Source: JBFJVZ01 sp041623895 (GTDB taxonomy: Bacteria > Planctomycetota > Planctomycetia > Pirellulales > Pirellulaceae). Taken from it: a DNA stretch of 6,606 nt. The first letter of the stretch is position 1; each line of letters starts with the position of its first letter. Under the pieces are notes generated by a model, which saw only the letters and a list, made by a program, of their open reading frames with translations, was not told where the DNA came from and did not search any database. Shown here piece by piece: positions 1 to 4,292 of this stretch. The stretch lies in contig JBFJVZ010000414.1 of assembly GCA_041623895.1 (NCBI GenBank), positions 1 to 6,606 of the forward strand, in the 5' to 3' direction. A program made the translations under genes and the position numbers.

Positions 1-53
1 CCCGCATCCCTCGCTAACGCGTCGGGTTTCCCTACGCAAGTGCGCAACTTCAA
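1..53. repeat. 53-bp intergenic direct repeat, copy 1
   Basis: This stretch recurs at 115-167 with only two mismatches (32/146 and 37/151). It starts at the window edge, so it may extend further left. Each copy begins with the 18-nt arm catccctcgctaacgcgt (5-22 here) and contains the octamer CGCTAACG. A shorter third echo, gcgtcgggtt, is at 171-180. No reading frame fits it. I take it to be a member of a dispersed non-coding repeat family; that is an inference from the copies inside this window only. Confidence 0.85.
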
Positions 54-72
54 AACGCGTTAGCGAGGGATG
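5..72. repeat. 18-bp perfect inverted repeat (hairpin-forming)
   Basis: The arm at 5-22 (catccctcgctaacgcgt) and the arm at 55-72 (acgcgttagcgagggatg) are exact reverse complements, with a 32-nt loop. The arm at 55-72 can equally pair with the identical arm in copy 2 (119-136, 46-nt loop), so two mutually exclusive hairpins are possible in a transcript or in single-stranded DNA. Function is unknown. It is not followed by a T-tract, so it is not a standard intrinsic terminator. Confidence 0.8.
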
Positions 73-114
73 AACGGCGAGAAAAAGCTTGATTGGCGAT
101 GCTACGCGTAAACG

Positions 115-167
115 CCCGCATCCCTCGCTAACGCGTCGGGTTTCCATACGAAAGTGCGCAACTTCAA
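115..167. repeat. 53-bp intergenic direct repeat, copy 2
   Basis: Second copy of the repeat at 1-53, 51 of 53 positions identical. Its 18-nt arm at 119-136 is identical to the arm of copy 1. The 61 bp between the copies contain the inverted arm (55-72) and the palindrome tacgcgta (103-110). Confidence 0.85.
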
Positions 168-208
168 CGCGCGTCGGGTTACCATTGCTAGTATCCAAAT
201 CCTAAGCG

Positions 209-236
209 GGACGCTCTCGTTAGCGTCCGGTTTTTT
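209..236 (+). terminator. Putative rho-independent terminator reading rightward
   Basis: The stem ggacgct (209-215) pairs with agcgtcc (222-228) around a 6-nt loop, followed after two bases by six Ts (231-236). A second small palindrome, ccgg-tttttt-ccgg (227-240), overlaps the T-tract. The orientation suits a rightward transcript ending here, so its gene would lie left of the window. The loop and 3' arm contain the octamer CGTTAGCG (218-225), the same core found in the repeats to the left. It could therefore be another degenerate member of the repeat family that happens to look like a terminator. Confidence 0.5.
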
Positions 237-256
237 CCGGCATGAATCTACAAGAA

Positions 257-277
257 CCGCGGGCTAGCACCCGGCGG
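257..277 (-). terminator. Weak hairpin, possible terminator of the tsaD-mqnB-mqnD operon
   Basis: Read leftward from the mqnD stop codon, the first compact hairpin is here. The stem cggg/cccg (260-263 with 270-273) is extended by ccg/cgg (257-259 with 275-277) across a one-base bulge, with loop ctagca. On the minus strand it is followed by a short, T-rich but imperfect run (ttcttg). It lies about 58 nt past the mqnD stop. The short stem and poor T-tract make this a tentative call. Confidence 0.3.
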
Positions 278-334
278 CTGATGAGGCGGCAAAACACGGC
301 AATTCGATTCAAAAGTGGCGCTGTCCAACTAGTC

Positions 335-1168
335 CTAACCGCCGAACACCTCGATTTCCGCAGTCAACTTGCCAATTGCTTTGGCCCGCGTTGACAGCAG
401 CTGCAACGCCCGCTGACCGACTTCGCCCAAATCCCGCGTCCAGTCGTTGACGTACAAGTCAACGTGTTTCATTAACACGGCGTCGTCAAATTCTTGAGCG
501 TACTGGCGCATCGTCGGCAGCGCGACGTGGGGATCAGCCAAGGCGTATTCCAACGACTCTCGCACGACCCGCTGGACGGTGCCGATCGTTTCTGCGGGCA
601 ACTTCCGGGAGGCGACCAATCCTCCCAACGGCAGCGGGCTGTTCGTCTCGTGTTCCCATCGCGTCCCCAGATCTTCGACCAGCGCCAGCCCTTGCTGTCG
701 CCAGGTAAACCGTCCTTCATGGATGCAGACTCCAAAATCGGCTTGCCTGCGTTTGAGTGCGGGCATGATCTGAGAGAACACGATCTGCTGAATCGTCGCC
801 GTGCGAGGATAAAACAGCTCCAGCAGCAAGGTGGCCGTGGTGTGCTGTCCCGGACACAGTGCGATCTGATCCGGTGTCTGCGGTTTGGAATCCGGTTCCG
901 CTGCCAATAGTAGCGGGCCCACGCCAAAGCCGAGCGCTGATCCGCTGGGCAAAACAACCGTCCGCTCAGCCAGCAGCAGGGCTGCGTGAAAACTTGTCTT
1001 GGCGACGTCAAGATCATTGGCAAATAAGCGATCGTTCAGTTCTTGAATGTCCAACAATTCGATCGAAAAATCGAGCCCTCGCCAATCAACCAGGCGATGC
1101 ATCAAGGCATGAAAGGCAAACGTATCATTGGGGCACGTGGAAATGCCAAGCCGAATGGGTCGCTTCAT
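335..1168 (-). CDS. mqnD: MqnD, 1,4-dihydroxy-6-naphthoate synthase
   Basis: A 277-aa protein of the MqnD family. It converts cyclic de-hypoxanthine futalosine to 1,4-dihydroxy-6-naphthoate in the futalosine (alternative) menaquinone pathway, in the cytoplasm. Visible family marks are the N-terminal STCPNDTF (10-17), the PGQHTTA segment (106-112), CIHEGRFTW (148-156) and SPLPLGG (177-183). His150 in the IHEGR motif should be the catalytic histidine, corresponding to His145 of the Thermus thermophilus enzyme. The fold is periplasmic-binding-protein-like, but there is no signal peptide. The ATG start overlaps the mqnB stop as ATGA, with GAGG 8 nt upstream, so translational coupling to mqnB is likely. 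Length is normal and no key motif is missing. MqnA is a paralogous family, but the STCPNDTF and IHEGRFT motifs favour MqnD. Confidence 0.95.
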   Translation of the reverse strand: MKRPIRLGISTCPNDTFAFHALMHRLVDWRGLDFSIELLDIQELNDRLFANDLDVAKTSFHAALLLAERTVVLPSGSALGFGVGPLLLAAEPDSKPQTPDQIALCPGQHTTATLLLELFYPRTATIQQIVFSQIMPALKRRQADFGVCIHEGRFTWRQQGLALVEDLGTRWEHETNSPLPLGGLVASRKLPAETIGTVQRVVRESLEYALADPHVALPTMRQYAQEFDDAVLMKHVDLYVNDWTRDLGEVGQRALQLLSTRAKAIGKLTAEIEVFGG

Positions 1169-1815
1169 TCAACCGGCCTCGTCAGCACTTCTTCGATTGC
1201 CGTTTTCGCTGCGGACTCCAGCGCGGTTTCGATTTGCCAATGTCTTGGATCCCGATTTCCGACTTCGTTGGAGATACCGCGGATGATTGTCAGCATCACG
1301 TTGGCAAAGCGGCAGCTCATGGCGACTGAGAAACCCTCCATGTCCTCGGCCAGCGCATCCGGCACGGCATGCAGCTTTCGCGCTGCCTCCGAATGATTTG
1401 CCGATGCGGCTGTGGATGTTAGCAACACGCGAGGATGAGTTGTGTCCCCCGTCGTCTGTTGCAGATCAAGAAAATCGCCAATCTCGGCGCCGTCATGCTT
1501 CCATTGTTTGAATCCGACTTCGCTTGCACTTTGATATTGGTCGCCACAACCGACACCGACTCCGTAACAGCAGACTCGGTCAAAAGCAGTCGCACTCCCT
1601 ATCGGGATGCTGTCACCAAATACGCCGGCGATACCCAACAACAAGACCTCTTTCGGTTTCATCTGACTTAGCAGCCATGCCGATCTGGATGCGGATGCGA
1701 TCGGGCCAAATCCACAAAGTTCGATCGCCCAACCATGTTCTTCAGCCGCGGCACGGATTGCTGGTTCCACGATGTCTTGCTCAAAACGCGTCGGAATCAA
1801 GATCAGTCCGTGCAC
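1165..1815 (-). CDS. mqnB: MqnB, futalosine hydrolase
   Basis: A 216-aa nucleoside-phosphorylase-fold protein, read as futalosine hydrolase, which releases hypoxanthine from futalosine in the alternative menaquinone pathway. Visible marks are GFGP (35-38), the LLLGIAGVFGD glycine-rich segment (about 58-68), the AEDMEG motif (156-161) typical of MTA/SAH-nucleosidase-like enzymes, and RGISNEVGNRD (179-189) near the end, characteristic of the futalosine hydrolase branch. I chose the GTG at 1815: it follows the tsaD TAG stop by two bases, has GAGG 9 nt upstream, and begins VHGLILIPT, where the family begins. The frame stays open up to 1926, but that extension would lie within tsaD and matches nothing in the family. 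The stop overlaps the mqnD start. An MTA/SAH nucleosidase is the main alternative; adjacency to mqnD and the C-terminal motif argue against it. Confidence 0.88.
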   Translation of the reverse strand: MHGLILIPTRFEQDIVEPAIRAAAEEHGWAIELCGFGPIASASRSAWLLSQMKPKEVLLLGIAGVFGDSIPIGSATAFDRVCCYGVGVGCGDQYQSASEVGFKQWKHDGAEIGDFLDLQQTTGDTTHPRVLLTSTAASANHSEAARKLHAVPDALAEDMEGFSVAMSCRFANVMLTIIRGISNEVGNRDPRHWQIETALESAAKTAIEEVLTRPVE

Positions 1816-1817
1816 CG

Positions 1818-2840
1818 CTAGAAGCCTCGCTGCAAACCGGGTGTGACATCCAGATCCAGCGGTGCGAACTCGCCGCGTCGAATCTTTTCCAGCGCGATCG
1901 CGCCCATCACAGCGTTGTCGGTGCAAAGTTTCATCGGGGCAACAATCAACTCGATATTGTTCTCATTCGACGATTCGGAAAGACGCTGTCGCAAATATTG
2001 GTTGGCAGCCACGCCGCCGCCAACAATTAACCGCCGGCAGCGAAATTTTTTCACGGCGCTGATCGCCTTGCCAACCAGTACATCGACAACCGCTGCCTCG
2101 AACGACGCACAAACATCGGCTGTGGTTTGGTCTGCCAGATTCAGTTGCGAGAAATCTTGGTGTCCCGGCCCTACGATCGTATAGCGAACAGCTGTCTTAA
2201 GGCCACTGAAGCTGAAGTCAAAGTTGTCTTGATGCAGCATCGATCGCGGAAAATCATAAGCCTTGCGATCGCCCCGGGCCGCCCAACGCGACACCGCGGG
2301 CCCACCGGGAAAGCCGAGCCCCAGCATTGCCGCCACTTTGTCAAAAGCCTCTCCGGCAGCGTCGTCGATCGTTCCCCCCAAGTACTCCAGGTCCAAAGCT
2401 GCCGTGCAGTAGTACAAACTGGTGTGTCCTCCACTGACGACCAGCCCCACGCAGGGATAGAGATTGTGATCGCAGGACATCTGGCACGCATACAGATGAG
2501 CGTGCAAGTGGTTGATTGCCACCAGCGGCTTGTCCCAGGCAACGGCCAGCGTCTTGGCAGCCACCACACCGACCAACAGCGATCCGGCCAAACCGGGTCG
2601 ATCCGCTACAGCGATCGCTGACAAATCGTCTGGGGAAACGGCGGCATTACGCATCGCTGTGTCGATCACGGGCAAGATCCGCTCGACGTGGGCTCGGGCG
2701 GCAATCTCTGGAACGACCCCCTGAAACCGCTCATGCAGGGCGTCCTGTGTTGCCACACAGTCACCCAAAACCCGCCCATCATCAGCGATGATGGCAGCAG
2801 CGGTCTCGTCACAAGTCGATTCGATTGTCAAAATGGGCAA
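1818..2840 (-). CDS. tsaD: TsaD, tRNA N6-threonylcarbamoyladenosine transferase subunit
   Basis: A 340-aa TsaD (Kae1/Qri7/YgjD family, ASKHA ATPase fold). With TsaB and TsaE it moves the threonylcarbamoyl group onto A37 of ANN-decoding tRNAs. Motifs, numbered from the TTG at 2840: ESTCDET (7-13), INHLHAH with metal-binding His111 and His115, VSGGHTS (135-141), FSFSGLKTA (209-217), GGGVAAN (274-280) and CTDNA with Asp308 as the third probable metal ligand. The first two histidines take the same numbers as in E. coli TsaD, and the length is typical, which supports the TTG start; AAGGA lies 12 nt upstream. A GTG at 2957 would add 39 residues with no family resemblance. First gene of the leftward operon, 2 bp before mqnB, divergent from rpsL. 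The pairing with menaquinone genes has no obvious functional logic. Confidence 0.94.
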   Translation of the reverse strand: MPILTIESTCDETAAAIIADDGRVLGDCVATQDALHERFQGVVPEIAARAHVERILPVIDTAMRNAAVSPDDLSAIAVADRPGLAGSLLVGVVAAKTLAVAWDKPLVAINHLHAHLYACQMSCDHNLYPCVGLVVSGGHTSLYYCTAALDLEYLGGTIDDAAGEAFDKVAAMLGLGFPGGPAVSRWAARGDRKAYDFPRSMLHQDNFDFSFSGLKTAVRYTIVGPGHQDFSQLNLADQTTADVCASFEAAVVDVLVGKAISAVKKFRCRRLIVGGGVAANQYLRQRLSESSNENNIELIVAPMKLCTDNAVMGAIALEKIRRGEFAPLDLDVTPGLQRGF

Positions 2841-2973
2841 GAGAAACTCGTTTCCTTGGATCGGGTTCTGGCGGGCGAATGTGGATTCTGGGGAGGCGAG
2901 TCCCTGAAAAAATGGGCAGCGGGTTGCCGATCGGTCTATCCGCAGGGTCGGATTCACAATCCCACTTAGGTTC

Positions 2974-2990
2974 CCCCGGCCGCGCCGGGG
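2974..2990. other. GC-only hairpin in the tsaD/rpsL divergent region
   Basis: CCCCGGC (2974-2980) and GCCGGGG (2984-2990) form a perfect 7-bp stem with a 3-nt loop. It lies just upstream of the rpsL promoter. It would sit in the 5' region of the tsaD transcript if that starts further right. There is no T-tract in either direction, so it is not an intrinsic terminator. It could be a protein-binding or RNA-stabilising element; the sequence does not decide. Confidence 0.4.
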
Positions 2991-3011
2991 CCACGAAAAC
3001 GACGGAAGCTC

Positions 3012-3039
3012 TTGACAGGAAACGCGTTAGCGGGATACT
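3012..3039 (+). promoter_or_regulatory. Sigma70-type promoter for rpsL-rpsG
   Basis: A perfect -35 hexamer TTGACA (3012-3017) is followed by a 16-bp spacer and GATACT (3034-3039), which matches four of six positions of TATAAT. Transcription would begin near 3046, giving a leader of about 45 nt before the rpsL ATG. It is the best promoter match I found in the window and is well placed for a highly expressed ribosomal operon. The spacer contains the octamer CGTTAGCG (3025-3032) and resembles the repeat arm at 55-72. Confidence 0.65.
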
Positions 3040-3091
3040 TGCCCCTTTCACATTGAGCCAGCAAGGCAAAGTTTCCCACAAAATACCGTCA

Positions 3092-3457
3092 ATGCCAACG
3101 ATCAATCAGCTCGTCCGCAAAGGGCGTAAATTCAAGAAGAGCCAGAGTAAGTCTCCGGTGCTGGAGAAATGCCCACAAAAGCAGGGTGTTTGTCTTCAGG
3201 TACGTACCATGACTCCCAAGAAGCCGAACTCGGCACTGCGAAAAATCACGCGTGTCCGGCTCAGCAACGGCAAAGAAGTCACCGTGTACATTCCCGGCGA
3301 AGGCCACAATTTGCAAGAGCACTCGATTGTGCTCGTGCGTGGTGGCCGTGTTCGTGACTTACCCGGTGTGCGGTATCAAGTCGTTCGTGGGTCCCGTGAC
3401 GCACTTGGTGTCGACGGACGGAAACAATCTCGCAGCCGCTACGGCGCGAAAAAGTAA
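3092..3457 (+). CDS. rpsL: Small ribosomal subunit protein S12 (uS12)
   Basis: A 121-aa S12, part of the 30S decoding centre, where it monitors codon-anticodon pairing. The protein begins MPTINQLVRKGRK and carries CPQKQGVC (27-34), TPKKPNSALRK (41-51), GEGHNLQEHS (69-78) and RGGRVRDLPGVRY (83-95). It aligns without gaps to E. coli S12 up to there, so numbers with the initiator Met match. Lys43 and Lys44 of the first streptomycin loop are present. Asp89, the residue methylthiolated by RimO where that enzyme exists, and Pro91 are also present. Position 88 is Arg (codon CGT) where E. coli has Lys, a known streptomycin-resistance substitution. The frame is open upstream to 2825, but that part lies over the tsaD start and the promoter, so the ATG at 3092 is the start. 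No Shine-Dalgarno site is visible. First gene of the str-type operon. Confidence 0.97.
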   Translation: MPTINQLVRKGRKFKKSQSKSPVLEKCPQKQGVCLQVRTMTPKKPNSALRKITRVRLSNGKEVTVYIPGEGHNLQEHSIVLVRGGRVRDLPGVRYQVVRGSRDALGVDGRKQSRSRYGAKK

Positions 3458-3501
3458 AATCAGCACAACACATTCACTGACAAACCAATTCAAAACGAAA
3501 C

Positions 3502-3978
3502 ATGGGTCGAATCACAGCAAGCCGTACGCAACTGAAGGGTGATCCCCGGTTCAACTCGATGTTGGCCGGCAAGTTCATCAATTGCCTGATGTGGGACGGC
3601 AAAAAAACCGTTGCCCAGAATGTCTTTTACGATGCCCTGGAAGAGATCAGCAGACGCAACGAGACTCCGGATCACGCTCCGATTGAGGTGTTTGAGACTG
3701 CCGTTGAAAACATCAAGCCGTACATCGAGGTACGTAGCAAGCGAGTGGGGGGTGCCAGCTATCAGGTTCCGATGCAGGTCAATCGCCAGCGACAACAAAG
3801 TTTGGCGATTCGCTGGTTGCTGGAGGCGGTCCGAGACAAGAAGGGCCGACCGATGCACTTGAAGCTCGCCGACGAATTGCTGGCCGCCTACAAGAAAGAA
3901 GGTGTCGCTTACACCAAACGCGAGAACACCCACCGCATGGCAGATGCCAACAAGGCGTTTGCTCACTTCGCTTGGTAG
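3502..3978 (+). CDS. rpsG: Small ribosomal subunit protein S7 (uS7)
   Basis: A 158-aa S7, the primary 16S rRNA-binding protein that nucleates assembly of the 30S head and lines the E site. It starts MGRITASRTQLKGDPRFNS, with the KFINCLMWDGKK segment near 24-35, then PIEVFETAVENIKPYIEVRSKRVGGASYQVP, which is the most conserved part of the family. The C-terminal region (about 128-158, with TKRENTHRMADANKAFAHF) is complete. Length is close to the usual 156. It lies 44 bp after rpsL in the same direction and is presumably cotranscribed. No clear Shine-Dalgarno site precedes the ATG. In bacteria where S7 autoregulates the str operon, the binding site lies between rpsL and rpsG. This spacer is short and shows no obvious 16S mimic. 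Confidence 0.97.
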   Translation: MGRITASRTQLKGDPRFNSMLAGKFINCLMWDGKKTVAQNVFYDALEEISRRNETPDHAPIEVFETAVENIKPYIEVRSKRVGGASYQVPMQVNRQRQQSLAIRWLLEAVRDKKGRPMHLKLADELLAAYKKEGVAYTKRENTHRMADANKAFAHFAW

Positions 3979-4005
3979 TCAAATCCCGCAGCATCATGGA
4001 CAATC

Positions 4006-4041
4006 AACCGCGATTCGAGTCGCAGCTCGAATCGCGGTTTT
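4006..4041 (+). terminator. Strong rho-independent terminator after rpsG
   Basis: A perfect 14-bp stem, aaccgcgattcgag (4006-4019) with ctcgaatcgcggtt (4026-4039), closes a 6-nt loop (tcgcag). It is followed by Ts so that 4038-4041 is TTTT. It lies 27 nt past the rpsG stop, so it should end most rpsL-rpsG transcripts before fusA. The T-tract is short, so some read-through is possible. Confidence 0.85.
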
Positions 4042-4067
4042 CATGCGCTACGATATTTGATAGCCAT

Positions 4068-4102
4068 GCGCCCTCCGGGTGCGGTCGCCGTTTCAGCGGC
4101 GA
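4068..4102 (+). other. Tandem hairpins in the fusA leader
   Basis: The first hairpin pairs gcgccc (4068-4073) with gggtgc (4077-4082), including one G-T pair, over a 3-nt loop. The second pairs tcgccg (4085-4090) with cggcga (4097-4102) over loop tttcag. Neither is followed by a T-tract. They could be part of a structured RNA leader or an intergenic repeat. I do not recognise a known riboswitch or ribosomal-protein leader in them. Confidence 0.35.
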
Positions 4103-4151
4103 GGGTCCGATACGCGTTGCGTCCGGCAAGCACATTTACACAACCAAGCGA

Positions 4152-4184
4152 GCCCTCAAGCGGGCCTGAGAGCCCGACCTTTTT
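4152..4184 (+). promoter_or_regulatory. Possible attenuator with competing hairpins upstream of fusA
   Basis: The stem cgggc (4161-4165) with gcccg (4172-4176) precedes TTTTT at 4180-4184, a weak terminator-like arrangement. The same gggc (4162-4165) can instead pair with gccc at 4152-4155, and ctca (4155-4158) can pair with tgag (4167-4170). The alternative pairings are mutually exclusive, as in attenuators. The stems are short and the T-run starts three bases after the stem, so this may be chance. Confidence 0.3.
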
Positions 4185-4242
4185 CAGTCACAGCGGTGGC
4201 CGAAAATCCAAACTCGCGACCAACCACCAGCTGCACAACCTC

Positions 4243-4248
4243 AGGAGG
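4243..4248 (+). promoter_or_regulatory. Perfect AGGAGG Shine-Dalgarno, oddly placed for fusA
   Basis: AGGAGG ends 44 nt before the first in-frame ATG (4293), too far for normal initiation there. The fusA frame is open from 4170 onward and, 8 nt after the AGGAGG, reads ATC (4257), then AGT AAG TCA. No ATG, GTG or TTG lies in frame between 4170 and 4293; a CTG is at 4275. The site therefore either serves a rare ATC start, is brought near the ATG by folding, or is chance. Confidence 0.45.
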
Positions 4249-4292
4249 GAGAGGTTATCAGTAAGTCAGCAGCACTGGCACCCATCGATCTC

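Larger units (their letters stand above)
3979..4292 (+). other. 314-bp rpsG-fusA intergenic region / fusA leader
   Basis: No gene is supported here; short open frames lack any recognisable protein. In order it holds the rpsG terminator (4006-4041), two adjacent hairpins (4068-4082, gcgccc/gggtgc with one G-T pair; and 4085-4102, tcgccg/cggcga perfect), a set of overlapping short hairpins before a T5 run (4152-4184), and a perfect AGGAGG (4243-4248). I found no convincing -35/-10 pair, although the terminator implies fusA needs its own promoter or regulated read-through. In typical str operons this gap is far shorter. Confidence 0.6.

Noticed and set aside
104..136. Cluster of ACGCGT sites as a cell-cycle or origin element
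   Set aside because: The hexamers at 17, 55, 104 and 131 mostly come with the repeat itself. No DnaA-box-like sequences or AT-rich unwinding region accompany them.
1..167. CRISPR array
   Set aside because: There are only two long copies plus a fragment, the copies carry mismatches, the 61-bp interval contains an inverted copy of the repeat arm, and no cas gene is nearby.
494..910. Rightward open frames across mqnD
   Set aside because: They are antisense shadows of a well-recognised gene with all MqnD motifs, and their products are low-complexity Arg/Gln-rich sequences.
1816..1926. Longer MqnB starting inside tsaD
   Set aside because: The extra residues are Arg-rich and off-frame products of tsaD coding sequence. 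The GTG at 1815 has a GAGG at good spacing and the family-like N-terminus.
2841..2957. Longer TsaD from a GTG at 2957
   Set aside because: The extra 39 residues have no family match. The TTG start at 2840 gives the usual length and puts the metal-binding histidines at 111 and 115 as in E. coli.
2825..3091. In-frame N-terminal extension of rpsL by 89 codons
   Set aside because: S12 begins at MPTINQLV in the family. The extension is antisense to the tsaD start and spans the promoter, and its residues resemble nothing in S12.
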